A model generated the notes under the pieces. The model searched no databases and was not told where the DNA came from. It worked only from the letters and a program-made list of their open reading frames with translations. Source: Nonomuraea cavernae (lineage in GTDB: Bacteria; Actinomycetota; Actinomycetes; Streptosporangiales; Streptosporangiaceae). Taken from it: a stretch of DNA of 64,000 nucleotides. Position numbers and translations under genes: made by a program. The stretch spans positions 510 through 64,509 of the forward strand of contig NZ_BMNH01000016.1 in NCBI RefSeq assembly GCF_014646355.1. The letters run 5' to 3'. Each line of letters begins with the position of its first letter. Within the stretch, counting starts at the first letter, position 1. Shown here one piece after another: positions 16,935 to 26,091 of the stretch.

Positions 16935-17684
16935 TCAGCGGCCGATCCGCGCGGAGACCCTGCCCACGAGCCCGCGCGGCACGAACCGGCCGGCGGCCAC
17001 CACCGTCTTGTAGAGCAGGCCGGGCACCGACACGCGCCTGCCCAGCGCGAGGTCGCGCATGGCCTCGGCGGCCACCTTGTCGGCGTCCAGCCACATGAAG
17101 GACGGCATCGCCGACATGTCCATCGAGGCCCGCTGGTGGAACTCGGTCCGTACGAACCCCGGGCACAGCGCCATGATCCTGATGCGCGGGTTTCCGAGCT
17201 CTGCCGCGGCCGACTCGCTGAAGTTGACCACCCACGCCTTGGACGCGCTGTAGGTGCCACGGGTGAAGAAGGCGGCCACGGACGCGACGTTGATCACCGC
17301 GCCCCGGTCGCGCTCCCTCATGCCGGGCAGGACGGCCAGGGTCAGCCGCAGCACGGCCTCGCAGTGCACCTTCAGCATGCGGACCTCGTCCTCGACCGGC
17401 ACGCCGGGGAACGACTCGGGGTGGCCGAACCCCGCGTTGTTGACCAGCAGGTCGACCCGGTCACGCAGCCGCGCCTCGACCCGGGTCAGCCCCTCGTCGG
17501 TGGCGAGGTCGGCGACGAGGGTCTGGACGCCCGTGCCGTACCTGAGCTTGAGCCGGTCGGCGGTCTCGGCCAGCCTGGTCTCGTCACGGGCCACCAGGAC
17601 GAGGTCGAACCCGTCGGCAGCCAGGCGGCGGGCGAAGGCGGCTCCGATGCCGGAGGTCGCGCCGGTGATCAGTGCGGTAGGCAT
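16935..17684 (-). CDS. short-chain dehydrogenase/reductase
   Basis: This 249-residue classical SDR has the NAD(P) glycine motif GATSGIGAAFARR (residues 7-19), NNAGFG near 86, catalytic Ser in NVASVAAFF near 136, and YSASK near 148-152. The charged ARD near the end of strand 2 (VLVARDE) suggests an NADP preference. Substrate is unknown. The C-terminal stretch (LLYKTVVAAGRFVPRGLVGRV) resembles a membrane-associating tail seen in DltE-like and lipid-acting SDRs. It is monocistronic and converges on msiK. Confidence 0.85.
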   Translation of the reverse strand: MPTALITGATSGIGAAFARRLAADGFDLVLVARDETRLAETADRLKLRYGTGVQTLVADLATDEGLTRVEARLRDRVDLLVNNAGFGHPESFPGVPVEDEVRMLKVHCEAVLRLTLAVLPGMRERDRGAVINVASVAAFFTRGTYSASKAWVVNFSESAAAELGNPRIRIMALCPGFVRTEFHQRASMDMSAMPSFMWLDADKVAAEAMRDLALGRRVSVPGLLYKTVVAAGRFVPRGLVGRVSARIGR

Positions 17685-17867
17685 GCCAGCACCCTAACGG
17701 GCCCGGCGGCCCCGCCGAAGCTGAGAGGTTTGCCAGGAAGTCCGCGAGCGTTCGCGCAGCTCAACGGGGAGGGCTGGGCCAAGGCCCGAGCGGGCGGCCT
17801 CACCTTCCCCGCGAGCCGTCTAGGGTCGATCGGGAAGCGCGGATCAAGCGAGGGCGGGGCGACTCGG

Positions 17868-18872
17868 GTGAGCATCATGGCCGGCACGCGACGTGCGCGG
17901 GCGGCGAAGGACGAAGGCGGCCGGTCGCGGCCGAAGCGGCGCGGGCGCCGCTGGCCGTCCTGGACGTTCGCCACGTTCCTCGCTCTGTGGGCGGTCGTCC
18001 GGCTGACCGGGCTGGAGCAGGGGTCGTTCGTCACGCAGCTGATGACGCTGACGCCGCTCGCGGTGGTGGTGTCGGCGCTGACGGCGCTGCTGCTGGCGGC
18101 CCGCAACCGGCCCGCCGCCTGCCTGGCCCTGGCCGCCTGCGTTGCCTTCACGGCCACCGTCGCCCCGAGGGCGTTCGCCGGGCCGGCCGCTGCGGAGGGG
18201 ACCCCGCTGCGGGTGCTGACGATCAACCTGTTCGGGCGGGCCGATCCGGCGAGCGTGGTGGACCTGGTCCGCGCGTACAACCCCGACGTGTTCAGCGCGC
18301 TGGAGCTCACCCACCGCCAGGTGGCGGCGCTCGACGCCGCCGGGCTCGGCACGCTGATGCCGCACCGGGTGCTGCAGGCCGACTTCGGCGCCACCGGGAG
18401 CGGGTTGTACGCCAGACACCCGCTGACCGCGCTCGACGGGCTGTTCACCCCGATCGGGCACAACATGCCGGCGGCCACGGTCAGCCTGCCGGACGGGATG
18501 ACCGCCCAGATCGTCGCCGTCCACCCCAACCCGCCGCTCGGCCGGATGACCACCGACTGGTACGCCGCGATGGAGGCCCTTCCGCCCGCCTCCGACGAGG
18601 TGGTGCGGGTGCTGGCCGGCGACTTCAACGCCAGCCTCGACCACCGCGCCCTGCGCGACCTGCTCGACCGGGGCTACCACGACGCCGCCGAACAGGTCGG
18701 CAAGGGGCTGGTGCCGACCTGGCCCAACGGCCGGTGGATGCCGCCGCTCATCACCATCGACCACGTCCTGGCCGACCGCCGGGCCGGGGTGGCCCGGGCC
18801 GAGATCCTGGACGTGCCGGGCACCGACCATCGGGGCGTGTTCGCCGAGCTGCGCCTGCCCGCCCGGCCGTAG
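17868..18872 (+). CDS. membrane-anchored endonuclease/exonuclease/phosphatase-family protein
   Basis: This 334-residue protein begins with a basic region, then two to three membrane helices (FATFLALWAVVRLTGL, LMTLTPLAVVVSALTALLLA and LALAACVAFTATVA; residues about 25-110). An EEP fold follows: LRVLTINLFG, DVFSALELT (metal Glu), VLAGDFNASLDH and the C-terminal GTDHRGVFAEL with the catalytic DH. The active domain should face outside. Such proteins may be phosphodiesterases or phosphatases on lipids or nucleic acids. GTG 17868 and ATG 17877 are both possible starts. An FHA-domain relic follows at once. Confidence 0.8.
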   Translation: MSIMAGTRRARAAKDEGGRSRPKRRGRRWPSWTFATFLALWAVVRLTGLEQGSFVTQLMTLTPLAVVVSALTALLLAARNRPAACLALAACVAFTATVAPRAFAGPAAAEGTPLRVLTINLFGRADPASVVDLVRAYNPDVFSALELTHRQVAALDAAGLGTLMPHRVLQADFGATGSGLYARHPLTALDGLFTPIGHNMPAATVSLPDGMTAQIVAVHPNPPLGRMTTDWYAAMEALPPASDEVVRVLAGDFNASLDHRALRDLLDRGYHDAAEQVGKGLVPTWPNGRWMPPLITIDHVLADRRAGVARAEILDVPGTDHRGVFAELRLPARP

Positions 18873-18884
18873 GGCGAATGCCTC

Positions 18885-19128
18885 GACCGACTCCCGGCGG
18901 GCGGCCGCTCGACGCGACGCCGCCCAGCGGGACCTCCGCGTCGTCCCCGACGGCGACCGCCTGCTGATCACCGACCTCGGCTCCACCAACGGCACCGGGC
19001 TCCGGACACCGGACGAGCCTGACTTCACCGACCTGCCGCCCGACTCCCCCGTCGTCGTGCCGCCCGGATCGACGATCCGCGTCGGGCTCAACCGGACGGT
19101 GCGGTTCGAGCCTCCGCCCGGGCTCTGA
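18885..19128 (+). pseudogene. FHA-domain C-terminal fragment without a start
   Basis: A reading frame ending at TGA 19126-19128 encodes a clear FHA core: RLLITDLGSTNGTGL, then VVVPPGSTIRVGLNRTVRFE. The upstream part (RRAAARRDAAQRDLRVVPDG) resembles a decayed SRxHA strand. There is no in-frame ATG or GTG before the domain, and the N-terminal half of the FHA fold is missing. It starts just after the EEP gene stop in another frame. I read it as the tail of a former phosphothreonine-binding protein. Confidence 0.55.
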
Positions 19129-19138
19129 CGTCCCGGCC

Positions 19139-19203
19139 GGTCACTTGGCGAGGTCACCCGGTGAGGTCACCCGGCGTGGTCACCTGGCGAGGTCACTTGG
19201 CGA
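19139..19203. repeat. 13-bp minisatellite over the 3' end of the NADH dehydrogenase gene
   Basis: Five tandem 13-base units of the form GGTCACyyGGyGA (GGTCACTTGGCGA first and last) with one or two substitutions each. The last unit includes the stop codon and final codons of the NADH dehydrogenase gene on the minus strand. Confidence 0.85.
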
Positions 19204-20428
19204 CCGAGGCGGCGCTCCGGCGCGGGCCGAAGTATCTCCACAGGAAGTTGATCAGCACGGTGAGCCGGTTGCGCCCGCCCAGGAGCTGGGCGACGTGCAC
19301 GGCGATCCAGCCCACCCAGGCGGGCAGGCCGCTGAGCCCGAACCCGTTGTCGAACTGCAGGACCGCCTCGCAGCGGCCGACCGTGGCCATGGTGCCGAGG
19401 TCGTGGTAGACGAACGGTGTCAGCGGCCGGCCGTGGGCGGCGGCCAGGATCTGCCTGGCCACGTGCCTGCCCATCTGGATGCCGGGCTGCGCCAGCTGCG
19501 GCAGCGGGTCGGGCGGACTCGCCAGGTCACCGGCGACGAAGATCTCCGGGTGCTCCTCGACGTTGAGCGCGCTGGTGACCACGATGGCGCCGCCCTTGCC
19601 CTGGCGCAGACCGTAGCCGCCGATCTGCGCGGGCGCGGCGACGCCGAGCGCCCACACGGTCACGTCGCTGGGGAGCCGGGTGCCGTCCGTCAGCACGACC
19701 ATGTCGTGCTCGACGGACGCGACCGTGCTGCCGAGCATCATCCGCACGCCGCGCCTGCGCAGCGCCCTGGCGGCCTTGGCGCGCAGCCGGGGCCGGTACG
19801 GCGAGAGCACATGGTCGAACCGCTCCACCAGGGTGACGCTCGCCTGCTTGGGAGCGATCTCGGGGTAGGTCAGCGGGATCCAGCGCCGGCGCAGCTCGGC
19901 CATGGTGCCCGCCATCTCGACCCCGGTGGCTCCGCCGCCGATGACCACGACGTGGCTGGAGCGGCGCCTGCCCGCCGCAGTGTCCTCCAGGCAGCGCAGC
20001 AGCTCCTCGCGCATCCTGATCGCGTCGTCGAGCGAGTACATCGGCATGGAGTTGACCTCCGCGCCGGGGATGCGCGCCCAGTTGGTGGTGACGCCGGTGG
20101 CCAGCACGAGGTAGTCGTAGTCGAGGATGGTGCCGTCGTCGAGCTCCACCTGCCGCTCGGCGGCCCGCAGGCCGGTCATGCCGGCCACCCGTACGCGTAC
20201 GTTCCGGAACCTCGACGCGCTCACCCGCAGGGGGAAGGCCACGTCACCGGCCGAGAGCGCCCCGGTGGCCACCTGGTAGAGCAACGGCTGGAACGTCGTG
20301 TAGGGATTGCGGTCGACCAGGGTGACCTGGGCGTCGCCCCGGCCCAGCTCCTGCATCGCGTTCAGCCCGGCGAAGCCCGCCCCCACGATCACGACCCTCG
20401 GCCTGACCGGACGTGTCTGTCGAACCAT
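19193..20428 (-). CDS. ndh: type II NADH dehydrogenase (non-proton-pumping)
   Basis: This 411-residue FAD enzyme passes electrons from NADH to quinone at the membrane without pumping protons. The FAD motif VVIVGAGFAGLNAM is at residues 11-24. LDYDYLVLATGVTTN, the NADH-binding VVVIGGGATGVEMAG near 163-177, and EIFVAGDLASPP near 297 follow. A C-terminal hydrophobic helix (LPAWVGWIAVHVAQLLGG) is typical of NDH-2 membrane attachment. It is monocistronic. The 3' end lies in a 13-bp minisatellite, so the last residues (ASVAK) could vary between strains. Confidence 0.9.
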   Translation of the reverse strand: MVRQTRPVRPRVVIVGAGFAGLNAMQELGRGDAQVTLVDRNPYTTFQPLLYQVATGALSAGDVAFPLRVSASRFRNVRVRVAGMTGLRAAERQVELDDGTILDYDYLVLATGVTTNWARIPGAEVNSMPMYSLDDAIRMREELLRCLEDTAAGRRRSSHVVVIGGGATGVEMAGTMAELRRRWIPLTYPEIAPKQASVTLVERFDHVLSPYRPRLRAKAARALRRRGVRMMLGSTVASVEHDMVVLTDGTRLPSDVTVWALGVAAPAQIGGYGLRQGKGGAIVVTSALNVEEHPEIFVAGDLASPPDPLPQLAQPGIQMGRHVARQILAAAHGRPLTPFVYHDLGTMATVGRCEAVLQFDNGFGLSGLPAWVGWIAVHVAQLLGGRNRLTVLINFLWRYFGPRRSAASVAK

Positions 20429-20613
20429 GGTATGGCCCCCATCGGGCGAGTGGTCTCACAATCCCTGTCGCTCCGCACGCCGGCGCGCGCGGACACCCCG
20501 CCGGCCGGGCGGTGCCTGGTGCGCGACGCGGAGACGGAGATACCCGGACGGAGAATCGGCGATGCTCAGCCGAGCATGCGGGGATGGCAAACAAATCAGA
20601 TCGGGAACGCGAA

Positions 20614-20646
20614 CGGCCCGCCCCGCCGGATCGGTGAGGCGGGCCG
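20614..20646 (-). terminator. Hairpin terminator after the subtilase gene
   Basis: Arms CGGCCCGCC and GGCGGGCCG pair perfectly (9 bp) around a 15-base loop, 8 bases after the protease stop codon. Confidence 0.6.
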
Positions 20647-20653
20647 GCGAGCG

Positions 20654-23600
20654 TCAGGACGTGGCCCGGTCCGGACGCTCGGAGACGCGGATCGCGTTCA
20701 CGATCGTCGCGCCCTCGCGGGTCGCGAACCGCACGTTGAGCTGACCGTCGGTGACCTTCACCGTGTACTGCCTGCTGACGGCCGTGTAGGTGCCCGCCTC
20801 CAGCGCCAGGTCCAGCGCCGGGATGGCGAGCTGGCCCTCGACCAGGACGTCGAAGACCCGCTTGCCCATCTTCATCGACCTGGTCTCGGCGAAGCCCAGC
20901 TCCACCGTGTAGGTGCCGGCCGGCACGTTGTCGAAGCGGTATTCCAGCATGCCCTCGCGGGCGGTCCGGAACAGTGCCTGGTCCTGCGTGCCGGCGATGG
21001 TCCTGGTCGTGGAGTGGGTCCTGCTGGAGTTGGCGACGTAGCCGTGGCCGCCCTGGGTGTACTTCCGGTCGGCGGTCCAGCCGTCGCCGGCGGAGTCGAC
21101 CAGTGCCTTGCCGCCGCCGACGTCCACGGCCACCTGGTGCTTGGGCACCACGACCGTGACCGCGACCTCGATGACCGGCTGCCGTCCGCTGGCGGAGCGG
21201 ACGATCACCTTGCCGGAGCGGATCGTGCCCGGCTGGACTCCGGCGCTGGAGACGGTGACGTCGAGCTTCGCCGTCTGGCCCTTGGCCAGCTCACCGCCGG
21301 CGGGCGTCACGCCGAGCCAGCCCTGGGCCGGGTCGGTGGTGACGGTGTAGGCGGTGGGCGAGCCGAGGTTGGTCAGCTCGAACGAGCGCGTCCTGCTCGC
21401 CTCCCCCGGCATCACCACGGTCAGCTCGGCCGTGGAGGGGCTGACCCGGCCGGTCACCAGCGCCGTGTCGATCCGGGTCGGCGCGGACGGGGCGATCGTG
21501 ACCTCCTTGGTGAACGTGCCGTAGTGCTCCTTGGACACCTCCACCTGGTAGTCGCCGGCCAGCACCTGCCCGTAGAACGTGCCGGCCGCGCCGGTGGTGA
21601 ACGTGGCCACGTCGCCCACCTTGACCGTCGCCCCGGCCAGCGGCTCGCCGTCGTTGGCGTCGGTGACCGTACCGGTGACCAGGCCGTGCCTGCTCGCCGT
21701 GATCGTCAGGCTCTGGCCGCTGGACAGCACCGTCTCCTCGTAGGAGTAGAGCAGCGCGTCGTTGCCGGCCGCGTTCTCGACGCCGACCGTGGCGCTGGCG
21801 CCCTGCTCGCGCTGGCTCTCGATGTCCTTGTAGCGGTAGCCGACCGTGCCGTCCTCGCCCAGCAGGGCCGAGAACGAGATGCGCTGCGTCGTGTCGCTGT
21901 AGAAGGTGACGTTGCGCCACTCGATCACGAACCGCCGGTGCGGGGCGGTGCCCACGACGCCGGTGTAGACGCCGCTCTGGGCGTCCACGACCAGGTCGTC
22001 CCAGTACGGGTAGACGGCGTTGTTGGGGGTGCCCGTGGTCGGGAGCCTGCCGTTGCCGGCCGTGACGACCCGGTCGGCGGCGAAGGTGGCGAACCCGTTG
22101 GTGGCGACCCACACCCTGCTCTGGCCCGTCCCGTAGAACGGGACCGCGAACGGCAGGGGCACCTGCACCGCCTCGTCGTCACCGGTCAGCGCCAGCTTGT
22201 CGGTCCCCGCCACGTACGCCTCGGCGCCGCTGCGGCAGGTGTAGCCGAAGTTGTCGCCGCGCAGCGCCAGCTCGATGTCCTGGGTCGTGTCGGCCGTCAG
22301 GTTGAGCCCCACGGTGGCGCCCCGGGAGCAACGGGAGCCCGTGACCTGGATGCTGTACTCCCCGACCGGCAGCGTGAGCCGGTAGCGGCCCTGCGCGTCG
22401 GTGACGGTGGCGACCGGCGTGCCCAGCGCCTCGACCTTGGCGTTCGGCTCCGGTGTGCCGGCCGTGGTGACCGTGCCGGACAGCGTGGCCGTGGCCTGCC
22501 GGGCCAGCGTCACGTCCGCGGTGACGCTCTGCCCGGCGACGACCGTCGCCGTCGCGGTGCCCTGCGCGTAGCCGAACCGGTCGGCGGTGATCTGGTAGTC
22601 GCCGGGCACCAGGCGGGCGATGGCGTACGTCCCGTCCTCGCCTGTGGTGACCGTACGGGTGATCGGGCCGGTGACGACGACCGTGGCGCCCGCCACGGGA
22701 GTGCCGCCGGCGCTGACGGTGCCGGTGAGGTCGCCGACCCCGTCGCGGGGGGCGGCCTGGACGGCGGCGAAGGAGTCGAGCCGGCCCTCGCCCCAGACGT
22801 TGTTGTCGGTGGCGGTGCCGCCGCAGCTGGTGTCGTTGACGTCGACGGCCGTGCCGTCGAGCACCGGCCTCGTGGCGGCGATGTCGCCCTGCAGGCCCGG
22901 CGCCGCCGACCAGATGAGCGCCACCGTGGCCGCCACGTGCGGCGAGGCCATCGAGGTGCCCGTGCCGGTGCCGTAGCCGCCTCCGGGGAGGGACGAGCGC
23001 ACGTTCACGGCGGGCGCGGCGATGTTCGGCTTGATCTCGCCGTTCTCGCCCTCGCCCTTGCTGGAGTTGCCGTAGACGACGTTGTTGACGTCGAAGCCGC
23101 CCGCGCTGTAGCTGATCACGTACTGTCCGGGCGACCCGCTGGTACGGCAGGCGGGCCCCTCGTTGCCGTTGGCGAAGGCGGGGAAGATGCCGGCGGCGAC
23201 CCAGGCCTCGACGGTCTCCTTGTACCAGGGGTCGAACCCGTCGCCGCCCCAGGAGTTGTTGATGATGTCGGGCGCGAGGTCGGGCCGGGGGTTCTCGCCG
23301 TTCAGGTCGGTGGGCGCGAGCATCCACTGGCCAGCGGCGAGCAGGGAGGCGTCGCTGCAGGAGTTGCTCTCGCAGCCCTTGGCGGCGATCCACCTGGCGC
23401 CGGGCGCGACGCCGATGCCGTCGGCGCCGACCATGGTGCCCATGACGTGGGTGCCGTGGCCGTTGTTGTCGCACGGCGCGGATGTCGGGCAGACCCCGGC
23501 CGGGTCGAACCAGTTGTAGGCGTGGTCGACCGAGCCGTCCGGGTTCTTGCCCCGGTAGTTCGCGGCCAGCGCGGGGTGGTCGAACTGGGCGCCGGTGTCG

Positions 23601-24154
23601 ATCTCGCCGACCACGATGCCCTCGCCGCGCACGCCCAGCTCGGACCAGACGCGGGGGGCGTTGACCCGGTCGATGTTCCACTCGACGGCGTTGACCCTGG
23701 CCTCGGGGGTGCCGGTGATGGGCTTGGGCAGCGACACGCTGCGCACCGGGTCGATCCGGTCGACGTCCGGCAGGGCGGCGATCTCGGCCGCCAGCTTGGG
23801 ACCGGCCGTCACCCTGACGGCGTTGACGATCCAGTAGGAGGTGTAGTCGGCCTCCTGGGAGTCGAGGAGCTTGCGCAGCTCGGCCTGGGAGCTGGTGGCC
23901 TGCCCGGTCTTGGCCTCGAAGACCTGCTCGGCCTTCTGGTCCTTGGTGGCGGCCCGGCGGGCGGCGGTGAGGTCGGCCTCGCCCTTCAGGCGCACCCAGA
24001 AGGTGGCCTTGCCGTCGGTGTCGAGGTCGGCCTGCACGGCCTCGCTGATCTTGTCGGGATCGGGCGCGGCCTGGGCGACGCCCGCGGGGAACATGAGGGT
24101 GGTGGCGGCGATGACCCCGGTCAGGATCGCACGCCAGCGGGGGGTGTTCGGCAC
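20654..24154 (-). CDS. large secreted subtilisin-like serine protease (S8)
   Basis: This 1166-residue secreted protease has a signal peptide (LTGVIAATTLMFPAGVAQA) and an inhibitor I9-like propeptide (about 40-145). The S8 domain runs from about 165 to 450 with Asp near 185 (GEIDTGAQFDHP), His near 232 (NNGHGTHVMGT), the oxyanion region NNSWGGDG, and Ser near 401 (GTSMASPHVA). Downstream are at least three carboxypeptidase-regulatory-like beta domains (ATVVVTGP, YAIARLVPGDYQ) and a DUF11/NEW3-like region with an ASRTRSFELTNLG strand. A C-terminal malectin-like carbohydrate-binding region (VDVGGGKALVDSAG, YTVELGFAE) ends the protein. This layout resembles bacillopeptidase F relatives. GTG 24154 has AAGGAGAG 3-6 bases upstream. 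Confidence 0.9.
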   Translation of the reverse strand: MPNTPRWRAILTGVIAATTLMFPAGVAQAAPDPDKISEAVQADLDTDGKATFWVRLKGEADLTAARRAATKDQKAEQVFEAKTGQATSSQAELRKLLDSQEADYTSYWIVNAVRVTAGPKLAAEIAALPDVDRIDPVRSVSLPKPITGTPEARVNAVEWNIDRVNAPRVWSELGVRGEGIVVGEIDTGAQFDHPALAANYRGKNPDGSVDHAYNWFDPAGVCPTSAPCDNNGHGTHVMGTMVGADGIGVAPGARWIAAKGCESNSCSDASLLAAGQWMLAPTDLNGENPRPDLAPDIINNSWGGDGFDPWYKETVEAWVAAGIFPAFANGNEGPACRTSGSPGQYVISYSAGGFDVNNVVYGNSSKGEGENGEIKPNIAAPAVNVRSSLPGGGYGTGTGTSMASPHVAATVALIWSAAPGLQGDIAATRPVLDGTAVDVNDTSCGGTATDNNVWGEGRLDSFAAVQAAPRDGVGDLTGTVSAGGTPVAGATVVVTGPITRTVTTGEDGTYAIARLVPGDYQITADRFGYAQGTATATVVAGQSVTADVTLARQATATLSGTVTTAGTPEPNAKVEALGTPVATVTDAQGRYRLTLPVGEYSIQVTGSRCSRGATVGLNLTADTTQDIELALRGDNFGYTCRSGAEAYVAGTDKLALTGDDEAVQVPLPFAVPFYGTGQSRVWVATNGFATFAADRVVTAGNGRLPTTGTPNNAVYPYWDDLVVDAQSGVYTGVVGTAPHRRFVIEWRNVTFYSDTTQRISFSALLGEDGTVGYRYKDIESQREQGASATVGVENAAGNDALLYSYEETVLSSGQSLTITASRHGLVTGTVTDANDGEPLAGATVKVGDVATFTTGAAGTFYGQVLAGDYQVEVSKEHYGTFTKEVTIAPSAPTRIDTALVTGRVSPSTAELTVVMPGEASRTRSFELTNLGSPTAYTVTTDPAQGWLGVTPAGGELAKGQTAKLDVTVSSAGVQPGTIRSGKVIVRSASGRQPVIEVAVTVVVPKHQVAVDVGGGKALVDSAGDGWTADRKYTQGGHGYVANSSRTHSTTRTIAGTQDQALFRTAREGMLEYRFDNVPAGTYTVELGFAETRSMKMGKRVFDVLVEGQLAIPALDLALEAGTYTAVSRQYTVKVTDGQLNVRFATREGATIVNAIRVSERPDRATS

Positions 24155-24169
24155 TCGCTCTCCTTAACG

Positions 24170-24189
24170 CCCGGCGGAAGCCCGCCGGG
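24170..24189 (-). promoter_or_regulatory. 5' UTR hairpin of the protease gene
   Basis: Perfect 8-bp arms CCCGGCGG and CCGCCGGG flank a 4-base loop and lie only a few bases upstream of the AAGGAG ribosome site. The hairpin could limit translation or protect the mRNA 5' end. Confidence 0.4.
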
Positions 24190-24325
24190 GTCGAGCTGAT
24201 CTTTACGCCTATGGAGAGAGAGTGAAGAGAACGTGTCCGCTTTGCAAGGGTTGCCGACTAACTAAAACTTGACATGTCATGAAATGTGATCTGGTCAGGA
24301 GCGCTGCCACGGAGCCGATGACGGC

Positions 24326-24970
24326 TCAGCCGTCGAGATAGCGCAGGATGGCCAGCACCCGCCTGCTGTAGACCGGGGTCCGCGGCAGGTCGAGCTTGTC
24401 GAAGATGGCGTTGACGTGCTTCTCGACCGTGCTCAGCGAGACGTGCAGGTTGCCGGCGATGGCGGAGTTGGCGTAGCCCTGCGCCAGCTGCCGCAGCACC
24501 TCCGACTCGCGCTCGCTGAGCGTGGCCAGCGGGTCGGCGTGGCTGGTGCGGGCCAGCAGCTGGCGCACCACCTCGGGATCGATCACGGTGCCGCCCGCCC
24601 GGACCCGCTCCAGCGCCCCCAGGAAGTCGGCCACCTCCGACACCCGGTCCTTGAGCAGGTAGCCCACGCCCTCGGCGGCCTCGGTGAGCAATTCGGCCGC
24701 GTAGGTCTTCTCCACGTACTGCGACAGCACCACGATGCCGACGCCGGGCCAGCGCCGTCGGATCTCCAGGGCGGCGCGCAGCCCCTCGTCGGAGTGACCG
24801 GGCGGCATCCGCACGTCCACCACGGCCACGTCGGGCCGGTCGGCGGCCACCGCCTCGACCAGCGCCTCCGCGTCGCCCACGGCCGCCACCACCTGGTGGC
24901 CCGCCTCTTCGAGCAGCCGGATCAGGCCCTCGCGGAGCAGCACCGCGTCGTCGGCCAGGATCAGCCGCAC
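24326..24970 (-). CDS. NarL/FixJ-type response regulator
   Basis: This 214-residue protein has a receiver domain (residues 1-120: acidic pair ADD near 6-8, phosphoacceptor Asp near 52 in VVDVRMPP, Lys near 107 in LLKDRV). The LuxR-type HTH covers about 148-210 (LSERESEVLRQLAQGYANSAIAG and STVEKHVNAIFDKL). It should be phosphorylated by the histidine kinase encoded just upstream, whose gene overlaps it by 10 bases. The pair probably controls the ABC transporter of the same operon or senses the cargo. Confidence 0.9.
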   Translation of the reverse strand: MRLILADDAVLLREGLIRLLEEAGHQVVAAVGDAEALVEAVAADRPDVAVVDVRMPPGHSDEGLRAALEIRRRWPGVGIVVLSQYVEKTYAAELLTEAAEGVGYLLKDRVSEVADFLGALERVRAGGTVIDPEVVRQLLARTSHADPLATLSERESEVLRQLAQGYANSAIAGNLHVSLSTVEKHVNAIFDKLDLPRTPVYSRRVLAILRYLDG

Positions 24971-26091
24971 GGCGCCTGCTTCGGCAGCCAGGCGCGCACC
25001 CGGGTGCCGCCGCCCGTCGCGGACCCCACCTCGAACCCGCCGTCGAGCGCGAGCACCCGCCGGGCCAGCCCCGACAGCCCGCCGCCCGCCGGATCGGCCC
25101 CGCCGCGCCCGTCGTCGGAGATGGTCACCCGAACCTCCCGTTCGTCCTCCTCCAGGACGACCAGGATGTCACGGGCCTCCGCGTGCTTGACCGCGTTGGT
25201 GATCGCCTCGCGCGCCACGAAGTAGAGTGCCGTCTCCACCTCCGAGACCGGCCGCCCGGCCAGCCCGTAGTGCACCGTCACCGGGACGCCCGACCGCTCG
25301 GCCACCCCCTCCAGCGCCGCGCGCAGGCCCAGCTCGTCGAGCGCGGTCGGATAGATCCGCCAGGCCACGCCGCGCAGCTCGTCGAGGAGCTGCCGCGACT
25401 CGAGGTAGGCCTGGTCGACCAGCTCGGCGGCCGCGCCGGGGCTGTGCCGGGCCCGGCCGAGCAGCATGGCCAGCGCGACGCCGCGCTGCTGCACACCGTC
25501 GTGCAGGTCACGCTCGATCCGCCGCCGCTCGTCGTCGACCGCCCGCACGATGCCGGACCGGGTGCTGGTCAGCTCGGCGATGCGCCGCCGCATCACCTCC
25601 TCCGGGCCGGGGCCCAGGAACCGTACGGCCAGCCGCCGTTCGGCTCCGGCGACCAGCCGGCACCAGGCCACGGCGAGTGCCAGCATCACCACGGCGCAGG
25701 TGAGGCCGACCGCCCAGCTCTCCGTCGTCAGCCGGACGCCGGGGAGGTTCAGCGACACGGGGCTGCTCTGGCCGTACGTCATGGCCCAGAGGCCGCCCGA
25801 CGCGAACAGCAGCCCGGTGAACGTCAGCACCAGCGCCACGTAGCCGCCGAGCACCCCGATCAGGCCGCGCAGCGCGACGTAGCCGGCGCCGGGGACGCCG
25901 TCCGGGAGGTGGTGCCCGAGCCAGGCCGACGAGCGGGCCCGCTCGACCGCCGCCAGCCGGGGCGCCCACCCGGATCGCCACGGCCAGGCGAGCAGCAGCA
26001 GGGCCAGCGCGGCGGCGCCGGTCAACGTCCCGGCCAGCACGCCGGCGAGCCTGCGAAGGACCACGGCAGTCACGCCGCGCAGTCTAGGCAT
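24961..26091 (-). CDS. HisKA_3-type sensor histidine kinase
   Basis: This 376-residue kinase has four or so membrane helices in the first 150 residues (LAGVLAGTLTGAAALALLLLAW, LIGVLGGYVALVLTFTGLLF, WAVGLTCAVVMLALAVAW). The phosphoacceptor His lies in RRRIERDLHDGVQQRG near 195, and a HATPase domain with TNAVKHAEA (N box) and SDDGRGGADPAGGGLSGL (G box) follows. It is like NarL-partner kinases such as DesK/LiaS. Its start overlaps the permease stop by 8 bases and its end overlaps the regulator by 10, so all are coupled. Signal is unknown, perhaps membrane stress or a peptide handled by the transporter. Confidence 0.9.
   Translation of the reverse strand: MPRLRGVTAVVLRRLAGVLAGTLTGAAALALLLLAWPWRSGWAPRLAAVERARSSAWLGHHLPDGVPGAGYVALRGLIGVLGGYVALVLTFTGLLFASGGLWAMTYGQSSPVSLNLPGVRLTTESWAVGLTCAVVMLALAVAWCRLVAGAERRLAVRFLGPGPEEVMRRRIAELTSTRSGIVRAVDDERRRIERDLHDGVQQRGVALAMLLGRARHSPGAAAELVDQAYLESRQLLDELRGVAWRIYPTALDELGLRAALEGVAERSGVPVTVHYGLAGRPVSEVETALYFVAREAITNAVKHAEARDILVVLEEDEREVRVTISDDGRGGADPAGGGLSGLARRVLALDGGFEVGSATGGGTRVRAWLPKQAPCG

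Noticed and set aside
19145..24199. Very long plus-strand frame (about 1680 codons) across ndh and the subtilase
   Set aside because: It has the low-complexity Gly/Arg/Asp/Val composition of an antisense shadow and lies over two well-recognised minus-strand genes.
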